Under the pieces are notes generated by a model. That model ran no database searches. It saw only the letters and a program-made list of their open reading frames with translations, and had not been told where the DNA came from. A stretch of 64,000 nt of DNA from Suillus spraguei. Its lineage: Eukaryota > Basidiomycota > Agaricomycetes > Boletales > Suillaceae. Positions 20,990-33,337 of the stretch are shown in pieces (positions within the stretch are counted from its first letter, which is position 1; every line of letters begins with the position of its first letter). Position numbers and translations under genes: made by a program. Location: positions 62,001 to 126,000 of the forward strand of contig JABCPU010000096.1 of assembly GCA_016800925.1 (NCBI GenBank). The letters run 5' to 3'.

Positions 20990-22983
20990 AATAGTGGGCG
21001 TCTGAAATCTTGATATACAGTGGTGGACCATCCACTGCCCACTAAACTTCTTTTGTTCTTATACAAACCGTAAATGGGGCTAAAACGAAATCACTGTCCG
21101 TTTTTGGTCATCTCAAAAGGTAAGAATAATCATGGATTATTCCCTTGGAGACCCTCGGCCAAATCTTCAACGTTCTGCTAGGACCATATGCTACCTGCAC
21201 TCATCTCCGCGAAAAGACCATGCGTCGTCAACGTTCAAAAATTTGGTCAAAGTTCTCGATCGAAATCAAACTATTCAACATGCACATCTGAAGACATGGA
21301 AACATAGGCCGTTCTAGTTCCTCAGTTGGGCCTGCAGCGCACTTGCTACGCACATGGAATAAAATTTTTATCTGTGTAGTCCGGAATCTAGGAACGCCGC
21401 GGCTGCATCCGCGGTTCAGTTTGGACGATGGCCCTAGGGCCTACGACGCCTCGCTGAGGCCAGACTCGCTCCTAAAGTTCGCTGAGTGCGGTTCTTGGGC
21501 TAAAAACTCAGGCTATGATGGAAATGGCACCCCGCGTCCAGAGTGATGCTGTCGCAGTGAGTCGCTTTGCAAATATCTTTCGATCATCTCAGCTGATCCT
21601 CGTTTCCTTGTCTACGTAGAGAAAATGGAAACATGTCAAACGATTAGTGCTTGGCTCTAGCGTAACTACTGCATAAGGTTCGAAATTTTACACATTGCAT
21701 CGGTTTCAATCATATCTTCTCAGTTTCTCCTTTCTGGTTTTCCAACGTAACTCATGATCACGGCATTTTCTGCGGACTCGGGTTAGACGCCTTGTAGACG
21801 CAATGATCACCTTTTGTCTTAAAGTGAAAAGGTGCCATAAACAAAATTGGGGGTGTCGACGGAGATCACTTTGTGCCTCGCGCGATGCTACTACTTCTGC
21901 ATTTCGTACAAATGCAGCATCGTAACATGATGTTCAAGAGTAACCACGAACGATACTCACAGTGTATTAACCCTGAGGCCTAAGGGGCGGTTAGAGTGTT
22001 TAAGTGAGAATGTGGGTTGCTTTGGTACTCAAGTTTGCGTGTTAGAAACATGCATACGGTGCATTCTATATGTAATATCATCCATTCATATTCGTTTTGG
22101 GCTGAAGTGAAAAGTGCATTGCATGATCACGTACGGGCACTTGGTCTTCAGCGGAGATGGTATTTGGTACTATGACATCATCACATGACCAACACTTTAT
22201 GTAACATTCGCAAATTCTTTGCACCCTATTCTCCAGTCGCTATACTACAGCACTTCGTCGGTGACACGCCATCGACTCGGCTACTAGATACGTGAGTAAT
22301 TTCTGTTGTATAGAATGCTAAATGCAGGTGTCATGCAGAGATACACATGGTCAAGGACAACCAGTGGCAGGTGCGCTACATTTTGACAAATCTCATCGAC
22401 TCAATTTTTCAGATCCTATCTAAATTTTCTGGATTCCAGGGGTCCATTTTTGTTTCCGGACTTTTGATATCTTCTGCTACAGGCGTTGTAACCATAATTT
22501 TATAATATTGTAATGGTGCCTGGTCATGTTCCAGGAGTCCAGCTAAGCGACTTCACCAGTTCATTGTACTTCGAGTACCCCCTCACTCGCACCTTCAACT
22601 TTCTTCAGACCCAACTGCCACTCCCTTTTGAATCCGATTTTATATTGTCGGTCTACGCGCCGTGGTTCCCCCCTTCAATGAATTGGTGCCGTATTAGCAG
22701 GATTCTTCGTTGCATATCTCGCTTGATAGCTACTACTGTCATTGTCATGTTTAGATTTGGTAAGCAGGTGTCCCGCTCCCGAGCGGTTCCACCTACATGC
22801 ACGTTGTGTGCCGCCCCAGCTAGTAACGCTCGGCCCAGCCTAATCGGAACATACCAGTGACCCAGACGAAGCTGGAATTTTTGAGATCAGTATCCATGGA
22901 CAGACTCGTAGTGCGGCACTATGATACACGTAAACCTAACCCTTTGCGTGTGACAGCGGTCCAAATGCGACTTAATAAAGTAT
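20990..22983. other. 2-kb intergenic region
   Basis: No recognisable gene. A TATA-like 'gatataca' lies near 21012, about 150 bp upstream of the AA14 start. A GC-richer island at about 21390-21500 contains short inverted repeats (ccgcggctgcatccgcgg). Open frames are short and lack family features. Confidence 0.5.
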
Positions 22984-24399
22984 TCATACATCACCCGACT
23001 TTGACCCCTTTTCCCAAACCTCTATCACGCCTCCTCCCCTCTCATTCAACCCACCAATAATAATCAAGCTTCCTGTGGCAATGATCGTATTAACCTTATT
23101 TACATTGGTTGTTGCATTCGTCCACTTTTGAGATATATCCAATTTTCCATCTGCAGTTGGGCCACTAATTTCGTGGAGGGAGACTTTCCCCATCAATGTG
23201 GATATGAAAAGTGTGCGAGGCCCAATGAATGTCCTACTAGGGTCTCAGTTTAGTTGTCACAGTGCAACAGTAATAAAAACATACAGAGCGGTGATAGGGC
23301 CATGCCCGACATCCGTCGCGAAGGCTTCATCTTGCTTCAATCCTTCCCACTTCCGACGTTTCTTTTTGACAGATGCGCCATATGAGACTCCTGACATTTT
23401 CTCTCCGCCGGTGCCAATCCATACCCGTCCGTCGGCGGTTCCCGCGGCCAAGATGCCAGATGGTGATACGGCAGACGACAATATAAATGGCGGAGACATT
23501 GAAACACCTGAAGACTCGGTCAGAGGAGCCGTCCCTGACACGGTAAATATTAAAAAATGAGTGATAGCCAAATCCACCAAAAGTCAAGCTACCTAAATCG
23601 AATCGCGACAATATAGTCCTTTGGTGAAAATCGTGATGCAGCAACCTAGAGTCGTATCCACCACTGACAAGTTCACTCGGACGATCGGGAATGAACTTCA
23701 CCGTTCCACATATCTGCATCACTATGAACAAGGTATGCACCTGGAACATGAAAGATACAAACATTATCATGACTTGTTTTCATGCGCGATACTTGCTTGG
23801 TAGAAAGATCAACGACACCGACTGTACCAGAGTCCAGACAAAACGCTAGTTGGCTGTTTTTTTGGTTGAGCGAGAGCTGGCTGGTCATGATCAGTCGGAA
23901 ATATGAAGAACGCTGTTACGCCTTCTACCTCGTTCAGCATATCGTCTTTGTCGACACCAAGTTCCAACGTCAAGGTCGCGTCAGCCTTCGCAAGGATCAT
24001 CTTTTCAGTGTCCATAGAAAAACGTAGAGCCTGCATAAGTTGAAAACAGGTTTGTCAGCCACATGCAGCATCTTGGCTTGTTGAGACGTACGTGACGATT
24101 GGATGCAACCCACACGTCCCCGAGGCCACCTGCATTGTGCGCCATGCATACAACAGACGATACTTCTTCTAAACCTCTGATAGCCTTCACGATCTTCAAA
24201 GTCTCTTGATTATATATGCGAACGGATCCGTCATCTGTAGTATGCACAGAGGAAGTCATGATATGACCCATCAGCATGAGATTTGATGAAAGACCGAACC
24301 TGAGCCTGCAAAGAAATGATTAGACGGTCCCTCTGCTAGACATGAGATCGGTGCGGGTATTTTGAGTGTTTGTCGGTAAGTGTATGGTGTTTCCTCCAT
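22984..24399 (-). CDS. WD40-repeat protein, WDR53-like
   Basis: Multi-exon beta-propeller protein of unknown role. From ATG 24399 (MEETPYTYRQTLKIPAPISCLAEGP) the blades follow: DGSVRIYNQETLKIVKAIRG, the GDVWVASNR region, AFCLDSGTVGVVDLSTKQ, FIPDRPSELVSGGYDSRLLHHD (the diagnostic piece, very like WDR53-type proteins), SPPFILSSAVSPSGILAAGTADGRVWIG, a basic KKKRRKWEG loop, TLMGKVSLHEI, and SLIIIGGLN up to the stop at 22984. Introns of 45-70 bp all keep frame, so it looks intact. The substrate or partner cannot be told from sequence. Confidence 0.75.
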
Positions 24400-25389
24400 G
24401 ATGAGCACGAAGTTCAAGTTCAAACCGTCCGCATTGGGTAAAAAAATATTTTTCGTCCTTACCAGACTCGGCGGCCACCAAGGGCTCACTCTCGTCCAGC
24501 AAGTTTACTTCGAGCAATAGAATCTCGGAACGATCAATCCTTTCAACCACTTGAGATATGGCGACTACGACTGCCACTCCAGGAGCTCCAAGAGCAATCA
24601 ATGATGCGACAGCTACTTCAATAGCGATGATGATGCCAAGGTCAAAGTTGCATGTCGGTTGTGATTGCAAATTGCGATAACTAGATGTTCACAACAGTAC
24701 TTATTTATTATCCTACAGGTGTATTCCCTGCCTTCTGACCCTTCAAGTTGAATCAGTCGAATGCTGATTTCCATCCCAAGTGGATGCCGCCGTCCTCAGA
24801 AGAAAGTTCATGATATGCTCCTTGCTAAGTCCGTCCTCGTCACCATTTGATTTATTACCCGCGGTCCAAAGATGAGTTTCTAGGCGCCGCTGCCTCAAAA
24901 GGGTTTGGATTTTGTAGCGTGATTTTGTACGTCTCATTGCCACCCCGATTCACTGTCATGATACAAACTACGTTACAGTGGCTGGAACATGCACGATCCA
25001 GTCTACTGGCCATATCAAATAAAGAGAACGGTTACCCAATGGCTTCGATACATTCATCGACATTCTGTCGCATACCTTGGGAAAACAACGTACCTTTTTT
25101 CCATGTCAGAATTTAGTGCTTATGAGGCTCTCTAAACTCTGGTATCTCAATTTTAAAGATGTGTCCGTGAAAATCCTCGTCCATGAGATTATTTAAGGTT
25201 TTTGTAAGTAGGTTACGTCTCCATCTTCATAATCACTTCACTTAAAAAAAGCACTCCAAGAGACTAGAGCTCCAGATATTTCCAGTGTAAAGCTGTGAAC
25301 AAGGAAAGATCTCTGCTTAATGATTGCATTTTCTATTCCCGGAAGATACATTGAAATGGCTGTAAACAATGTCGTCGTTCGTGATAATA
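24400..25389. other. Intergenic, no gene recognised
   Basis: Contains the promoter side of the WDR53-like gene (minus) and the 3' side of the MFS gene (minus). Only short open frames were seen. Confidence 0.5.
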
Positions 25390-27175
25390 CTATTGTTGAT
25401 CTTCCCATACACTAGGATCTCGGGGAAGTAATAGAGAAGCACCTACTGCGAGAAATGCAAGTGCCATCAAGAAGTAGTATATCAACCACGCATCATGCCC
25501 TTCCTGCACTGAATAAGAGAAGATCGAAGCTGCAGACGCTGGGCCAATGACCCTTGCTCCCATGTTGAACATCTGGACAATTCCATTAGTTGCTCCGAGC
25601 GAGGCGCGATTGGGAGTAGCTTCCCTGACAAATAATGATAAGCAGGCTATGGGTTCTCCTCAGTTCAGTAAAATGAACAAGGTGCTGGATTGACGTACGG
25701 AAGCACATGGTCAGGCTAACCATCAGTACAGTCTGGATGGCAACAAACACCCACACTACCAAGCACACCCCATGAGCTCGAGCCAAAGCATTGATCACTG
25801 GAAATAAAATGACGATGGGTATGCCAGAGCTAATGCCAGTGGTATTAAGAGCTCCTGCACCGAAGTGATCATGTAAACGAGTGAAGAAAACCAACTGAAA
25901 TATGACGTGTGCGGCACCTGATGCCGCGAGTATGGTGCCGATGCGAGAGGGGTCGAGGGAAAGACCGCCACGTTCAATCGATGTCGCATAGAAAATAGGT
26001 AGAACCGAATTAAACGAAACATAAAACAGACTCATGGTGGCATAACTTGCTGTTACGGTCGAAACTTTCAGGGTTAGCAAGGCGCGCAGCGAAAGCGACT
26101 TTGAATGGACTTCTTCAGGGTTCGCCTCCCCAGGATTAACTAGAACACTGCTCGATGGCTGACGAAGCTTTGTGCATGACTGTCGGAAGAATCCTCCCTT
26201 GATCAGCTCCTAAAACGATGTTCTGGTAGAAACGCTCTTGTTACCACACTCAGTGTGATCCAGATACAATTTTCAACATAATAATCACCTCTTTAAGGCC
26301 GAAATATGTGACTAGCCAAGCTACTGACACGACGATTGTCGAAATAGAGCATGGCAGGAGATATGGGTACGTTTTTAGTAGTTCTGATTGCCCAAAGATG
26401 TCTGGAAATTTGTCTGCTGGTCGGGAGAGCGATCCCCCAATGAGTGGCCTAGATGCCGTGAACCTTAGTGAAGAGTAAATGTACTATATGCCTACCCAAT
26501 TATGTGTGCGATCATCCGCGGAATTGGCATATAACTGTATGCATTGGGCATATTGGTTGCGTCAGTGATGTCCATCACGATGTTCCCGGCGATACTATGG
26601 CTCGGATCAAATGCTCCGCAGACAACGCGGCTGATCAATAATATCAGTAATTGGTGGTCACAACTACTACACGCTAACCTAACCACCAAACCAAGGAAGG
26701 TCTTCGACAGCCCAAACGAAAGCATCGAAACAGCAATTGCTAATGAAGCTGTCAGTATCACAGGCTTCCGCCCAATGTGATCAGATAGTCGACTCCAATG
26801 AAAAACAGTCAGCGCATGAACTGTATAGTATGATGATTGCTCGGGAGAATATCAGGAGGAACGAAGGTGCAAGAACGATGAAAACAAGCTTACAAGGATG
26901 CCGACATAGTGACCAACCTGGGATTCGTCACCATGAGTTACTCCAATGTCCTTAACGAGCTTGAAGAATTCCCGATTGTAATCAGATTCAAGTCCAAGCA
27001 AAGGGAATATACTCACTTGAGGAATAAACGGGGCAAGAATATAAGAATTAAGAGGATCTGATAGCTCCAAGAACAACACAATCCAGAATTGATCCCAGGG
27101 CAAAGGTGTCCTTGTTGTCAGTTGCTCTGGTCGTTGTAAAAGATGTGTCTCTTCGTCATCCTGCCGCGCAATCAT
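25390..27175 (-). CDS. MFS transporter (ZIFL/TetA-like), intact
   Basis: Twelve-helix major facilitator, probably at the plasma or vacuolar membrane; substrate unknown. From ATG 27175 the N-terminus is cytosolic (MIARQDDEETHLLQRPEQ), then TPLPWDQFWIVLFLELSDPL, VKDIGVTHGDESQVGHYVGIL, and the loop motif HWSRLSDHIGRKPV, the family's A-type signature between helices 2 and 3. GGSLSRPADKFP follows in the third cytosolic segment. The second half runs LRALLTLKVSTVTASYATMS to the final helix and LLLPRDPSVWEDQQ at the stop. Seven or so short introns join in frame. This arrangement is common in fungal ZIFL-like transporters. A relic of a sister gene lies at 27955-28385. Confidence 0.85.
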
Positions 27176-27954
27176 GGTGATACGATATCAGAATCGGAGA
27201 GGAGGCGATAAGATGTCTCCGTCTCCATATTTAGTTGGTCGCATAACAACCGCTGCAGGCACTGTACCTTTATGGTGAAGATAGAGATAGATTACAGAAT
27301 GACATGATAGAGCCTCTGACGGCGCCAATTTGTGCTCTCCAATAAATATCTTGCCCAAATTTGAGCCAATTAAAAATTGCTCTTGGGGTTTTGTTCGATA
27401 CACCAGAAACGTTTTCCCAAGAGGGATTAAAAAAGGATGAAACTTGGGGGTGAGAAAAAGTTTGGACAAAAGTAAAGACCTCTTAGTGAACCGCACCATA
27501 TATATTCAATTCTGCAGGATAACTTCGACCCAGTCCCATATTGTCGAAGCAACATTTTTATGAAATTTTGTAGCTACTACCTTAGGTTCACAATATTAGG
27601 GTTAGGGTTATACTTGTGGCGCTTGGACAAAAGTAGCGGCGAACCGCACCATAATGTAATGTGCGCCGGTAGAGATGATGATGAAGCGTCATAAGAATGA
27701 CATATGCGCTGAAATGATCGTGCAAGCGGGCGTAACAAAGTGGGTGTTGCAAAGATTATCAAGATATGTTCCTCTTATCTATCATTACATACTTATCATA
27801 CACGTTTCATCCACGTTCATATTTTCGTTCTCAGTTCAAACGATCCTCTAATATTCAGCGTCCATAGAATTCTTTTCCCTCAGTCTTTCCAACTAAGACT
27901 GAGTTCTCACTCTCTCGTTTCTAGTCCGAGCCTCTTCAGATCTTCACAAAGATA
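27176..27954. other. Intergenic, no gene recognised
   Basis: Promoter region of the MFS gene; two long low-coding stretches. A (TTAGGG)2-like 'attagggttagggtta' at 27596-27611 is too short to be telomeric. Confidence 0.5.
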
Positions 27955-28385
27955 GCACCAATGTAGGAAGGATCAGTGAAAGACCGCCGAGTTCGTTGCA
28001 AAGAAAATAGGAAGGATCGACTTGACTGTGAGACCAAAGAGAAGTTGAAGATGTTGGGACAGCACGTGGTGGAAGCGGCGTTGGTGAGATTTCTTCAGAG
28101 TTTACTCCCTCATAATTGGCCAGAGCATTGCTCGATATGCTTTGCAAATGTACCATTCCTTTATCAGGTCCCAAAGTAGAAATGTTCTCGTTACTGCACT
28201 TAGTATGACCCAGAAATCACTTTTCAAGATCGGGCTCACCTGTTTGATTGAGACATGCATAACTAGCCAAGAAATATAGGGGTATACAAGTGGAACAGCG
28301 CACGACAAGAGATATGAGTGGGCTTTCAGAAACTCCAAACGCCCAGAGGAAATCTGTCTGCAGGTCATTCGAAGCACTTCACAGA
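27955..28385 (-). pseudogene. Relic of a sister MFS transporter gene
   Basis: Collinear at DNA level with 25945-26430 of the intact MFS gene. Shared blocks are 'aaagaccgcc', 'gaaaataggtag/aagg', 'cataactagccaag', 'gacaagagatatgagt'-like and 'tctgtctgc'. The minus frame keeps pieces such as PYISWLVMHV and LLSCAVPLV but is interrupted by stops and truncated at both ends. It lies directly upstream of the intact gene, indicating an old tandem duplication. Confidence 0.7.
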
Positions 28386-29225
28386 CTGAGTGTTATCCAT
28401 ATCCGAGAAGAGACATTAGCAGCGTGGGAAACGATGGATAAGAGGTGTTGTCGCCACCATGCTAATCCATCAGTTTGTCCGCCTGAACAGTGAAAATGAC
28501 AAGCTATGTGCTTTGAGGCAGTCAATGAGTAGTTTACCCAGAAGTTATTAGAATATTATCTGCTGTGATCCCCTGTAGTTCGACATTCTGCCAGGCAGGA
28601 CCGGTTCTGCCAAACCGGCTACCGACTTCTGCCCATGCAACACTATCCGGAGATGGCGGACCGAAAAAATTTGTTTGTGCTTGTTGTATGCGAACCTCCT
28701 CCGCCAAACAAACTTTGCAGCTTGCTTTTGCAAAACTGCAGTCAAAATTTTCGTCCTGGTCTCTACTTTCTTTTGATTGGAGCTAATGGGAATGATCACC
28801 GAAATCCACGGTAAATTAGTGTTAATTGACACAGGTAAATCTGGAAGCCTCTCGATACAAATATTCTGAATTTACGCCTTGCATGTGAACATCGGTAGTA
28901 GTTTGGCCTAGTTCTGTCAAGATACATTCATTTGTCGATCACGGTTTCGTGTCTTCTCTCCCATGATACATCATGCATGGGATTTCAGTGGTCCCATGCT
29001 GCGCCTAATAACTCTGACATCACTATGAGTGAACGTTATTTCTGGCATTCGGACTTCCGCCCTGAGTCACGGCTCCCTCTTTGGTCACGGTGGTCACCAT
29101 CATCACAACAGTTTGTTACTCAAATATCTACACTAGTACTATGGTATTTTTCGAACAGGCAAATTTATATAAACCGGCGGCTGAGTCTTCCACAATACCG
29201 GTACGTCCCCTCTGCTGCCTGAGCC
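28386..29225. other. Intergenic, no gene recognised
   Basis: No family-like open frame. It contains the promoter region of the plus-strand MFS gene starting at 29226. Confidence 0.5.
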
Positions 29226-31078
29226 ATGACCTCCCCCGCTGAAACAATTGTCAGTTCAGCAGCAAATCAGCCTACTCCGTCGTCGACTGTCCCAACACAG
29301 ACGGATCTGACATTCTCGAAAGATTTCTTATGCCTTCCTATTCCGAGACGACTTCGTTATGACCCTGATAAGCCTTTCCACTTCGGAATGTTGCTCAATG
29401 TATCTTTTGGCATAGCCAGTACTTTAGGTAAGCCATGACACCACTGGCAGGACGTCCATAGATATGTGTTTAACTTTGACGCAGTTGTTGCCAACCTATA
29501 TTATTGTCAGCCAATTCTAAGTACGTTAGCTTCGTGATTTTTACCTGTTGTCTTGACGTGTGTCTCAAAGTTCAATTGTCGGCTTCTTTCCATGTCACGT
29601 ACGACGAGGTTGCAAGGTGTGAATAGGCAAAAGTCTATTTAAAATCGGCAAATTTAACATTCCCACAGAATACCAACACTAGTTCAAGCTGGGTAATGTT
29701 TTACAATACTTGCAGATGGCTACTGTTAACGATGGATAAGGTTTGGTATTGGCCTCCTATGCATAACACCACTCGGTGATATGCTTCGCCGGCGCCAGTT
29801 GATAATGCTCTTGGTTGTGTTTTCAACTACCTTAACAATAGGTCTCGCCATCACAAAAAACCTTATGGTGTTCGAGATAATCTCGTTTCTGATTGGGTTG
29901 ACCACTGTCACTCCTCAAATTCTCATGCCGCTGGCCGCTGATCTCGCTCCTCCCGCACGTCGTGGATCAGCTATCTCAGTTGTTCAGTCAGGTTTTCTCC
30001 TTGGTATACTCATCGCACGTGTACTGTCTGGCATAGTGGCCAATTTCACAAGTTGGCGATTTGTATACTGTATGTCTATTGGCATCCAGAGTATTGTGCT
30101 GGGTGGTGCATATATGCTGCTTCCGGACTATCCAGTGAAGAACCGTGATTTATCCTACCTTGGGATGTTTCGCTCCATGGCGAAATATATTGTCACCGAA
30201 CCTCTTGTTGGCCAAATCATGTTAACGAACTGGGCTGCCAGCGCATGCTACACCAATTGGTGGGTGACCCTCACGTTCCTACTCGGTGGACCACCATATT
30301 ACTACTCTACGTCAGTGACCGTGTCTTATTATCATTTGCTTACTGACGCCGTTGTGTCAGTGTGGTCATCGGATTGTTTGGCCTCATTGGAATGCTGGCT
30401 GTAATTATTGTACCGCTCTTTGGCCGTCTGCTCGATCGGCTTGTGCCATGGTGGTCCGTTTTGGTTTCTATTGTACTTCTTTTGGCATTTCAAGCAGTAC
30501 AAACTGGGGCGGGAGGTATAAACATCGCTGCAGTCATTATCTCTTGCTTTGGATTAGACATGTTTCGCCAAATTCAATCCATATCACTCTCTACATTAAT
30601 GTTCAGGTACAATATCATATGTTTTGCAATTTTGCCATACTGATCAACAATAAACCAGCATTTCCGACACTGCGCGCTCGCGTTTGAACGCACTGACGAT
30701 CATATCAGTGCGTTGATTCAAGTTTTCTGTTACGAATCAGTCTGATGAGTCAACGGACTGTCGCAGGTTTTTTTGGGTCAGGTTACAGGGACGTCCGTCG
30801 GGACTGACGTTTTTGTTAGATACGGCTGGCGTGCAGATTCTGCCCTGTTCATGGCCATGTTTGCCTTCCAGCTCGCTGTGCTTTTCCTGAGAGGTCCCCA
30901 TTGTCCTAGGAATCGCTGGTTCGGCTATGAAGGCGGGTTTGGGTTCCGGAAGACATTGCCGTCCCAGCAGTCCCAACTAAACGCGGGTGATAACCCTGAG
31001 AATGCAGGATGCGATCACCTGGTTGTAGTGAGCAGCAAGGAGGGGGACGCCAAAGGAGGCGCTGAGAAGCTCCGTTAG
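29226..31078 (+). CDS. MFS transporter 1 of a tandem pair, intact
   Basis: Major facilitator (drug/sugar-efflux-like, YnfM-type look). From ATG 29226 a cytosolic leader is followed by DFLCLPIPRRLRYDP and the first helix. Short exons give ANLYYCQPIL, a YDEVA segment, IPTLVQAG, and the loop signature GDMLRRRQL between helices 2 and 3. The main exon has VTPQILMPLAADLAPPARRGSA and NFTSWRFVYCMSIG; the second half has LIGMLAVIIVPLFGRLLDRLVPWW and GCGFYEGGF-like terminal text (CPRNRWFGYEGG). The ~8 introns are 50-60 bp and all joins I tested keep frame to the stop at 31078. Substrate unknown. It is followed 2.2 kb downstream by a close paralogue. Confidence 0.85.
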
Positions 31079-33337
31079 TCCGAAAATATCTCGAACCCAA
31101 ACTTCATATTATATACTGCTAGCAAGTTAGAGGTTGCAACATGCAACACTTGATCGATCTGATCATGCACACCTCCACTGCATAGCAAGAGCACCGTCAG
31201 CAACCTGCCAGGAATGTCAGTTACACGAGGAGACGGTACATCACTCCTACTCGTCTGCCCCAAGTACGCCAGACAAAGAACTTCCCTAAGCATGGAAGTG
31301 GGACCACGACGGCTCCACGTCAAGTACCTCTTAAACGAAAGCAAAGGACTCCAATATTTGTTTTGCTGTGTGTGTGAGCAGAGTTTTAAAAATAACTTGG
31401 TGTGTCCCCTTGGCGTTATCCTCAACGCATCAAGCGAAACTTGACTGTTGGGAGGTGGAAGCCGAAATGCGTCGCGCGCCGGTCCATACGGAATGGGTGT
31501 ACACTGTCAAATGCATACAACGTTAAGATTGGCAGTGATTTAAAAGTCCGCAAAAGTCCGTCTAACTACGTCGGTAATGATCATGCATTATCACCAACTT
31601 CATACAATGGTAAATTCGTCATAGAAATTTATTCATTCACTACTGGGTACTATCACTATTCCTCGCTGAAAAGCTTTGTACGGAGTCGGTCACGCGATGT
31701 GGATCGGTCCTATGATGATGCATGTGGATCAGCAGTGCGTTCGACTCGGAATCCGATATCCAGTCGCGGAGGCCGCTCGCCACACCTGCACTTACGTATC
31801 CACATGAAGCTCAAAATGCCGGCGGCGTTCCGCAAATTTCTGTCCACCGCGTCATGCTGTGTTGTTTGGTTCTACGCCATCGCGGCCATCGTATCACATA
31901 TCTGTACACTACTGTTATGGCGTCTTCTGTGTTGTGTTCACCGTTCTTTCTAGCTCTTTTATTCACTATATAGCATACCATTCGCATAATGAGTCTCGAC
32001 ACGGCAATCCGGGCCATGGGGTCCCACAATTCACAGTTTTCGTAGATCGTATTGACAAAGAGAATCTCACTTGACCGATCTCGGCGTACCTCCTCATCGC
32101 CTAGATCTCAAACAAAACTGCATTTGTGCCATTCAATGAAACCTGGGTGAGCGAAACTGCACTATGTCGTCAGTTTTCAATGCATTCGAAAGCTATTCAC
32201 TGCATCAACTTTTCGTTATGACATGAGTGAGAACGCGAAGAGTTTTTGTACAAATATTGTATCTCCTGTCTTGCTACTGTACAAGTATCACAGTATGTCG
32301 TCCGAAGGCGTGTCCTTGTTATAATTATACACCTGATAATTGATAACAAGACTTGAAGACTGTTTTACAAGGACTTAACAGGCCACGGACATACTTCCAG
32401 CTAGGTACTACATCCCAGGAAATTGTGGGGTCGCTAGATCTGCGGTATGCAGTGAAAAGAGTTGAATATCATTCTTGCTCAGTAAGTCTCCAAATTTGAA
32501 GCACACTAAATATAAGCACCGGTATACCGTATTCAAATATCGAAAGTTGAAGTACATGAGAAAAATGCCATTTCCAAGCACTTGAAATCTCAGATCTCAG
32601 GCATCGAGGCCTCAGGCCTCGGTACTCAGTACTCAGTGCTTGGTGAAGTGTAATAGTGGGAATCCAATCGCGAAGGTTTATATTTCGCAAACCGACACAC
32701 TAAGTACAATTCTTGAAAGTTGGGTACATGAGAAGAATAATTGTGGCATTTTCACTCTCACTGGCACTTGCAGGGTTCCGAATCAGGCCTCCGAGTTAGG
32801 GCTCCGATATCAGGATTCGTTGGTAGTGCTTGGTACAGCGTAATAGTGCATAAATAGAGTTTTGGCACTGCTAGTTTGGTGGGTTTTAACAATTTGTTGT
32901 AATATTCTTGGTTCGTACTCAGTGTCGAATGTAAATTCGTGAGAGGAACCGCTTAGCGCTGGCCGCTGCATAATTACTTCTTGCTGACTGAGGCTGATGA
33001 GTCAAACTACGACGGAAATATCTGTTCGACTTTTGACAGCATTTCCGACAGGTTTATTGAGTCATACTAACCATTTATAAGGACGTTAACGGAGGCCTGC
33101 CATGTACCTTCTCTCATTAATTCTCGGCTGCTCTGGTTTTGTGCCCCACATTCGAGTGCGTAGCTTCGTTATTTACTTTTTCTGTGTTTCCTAAACGCAC
33201 TTTCCCTGCACATCATATGACTTAGGCACCGGTTTCACTCGCAGTGCATCTTGTGTATATTCATCCTTATCGCAGTCCCTGTCGTAGCCTGCCTTAGCGC
33301 TGTTCCTAACCGTCGCTACGACTCACTCTAGTCCTTA
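31079..33337. other. Intergenic region between the MFS paralogues
   Basis: No recognisable gene. It contains a degenerate tandem duplication at about 32535-32657 / 32712-32845, listed separately, with shared 'gtacatgagaa', 'aggcct' and 'agtgcttggt.cagcgtaatagtg' blocks. Confidence 0.45.
32535..32845. repeat. Degenerate tandem repeat, ~150-180 bp unit
   Basis: Two diverged units, about 32535-32657 and 32712-32845. Shared order: 'gaaagttg', 'gtacatgaga', 'ggcctc', a 'gctcagt/atcag' run, and 'gtgcttggt...agtgtaatagtg' / 'gtgcttggtacagcgtaatagtg'. No coding content. Confidence 0.5.

Noticed and set aside
27596..27611. TTAGGG-like run as a telomere
   Set aside because: Only about two units, inside an intergenic region; not a telomere.
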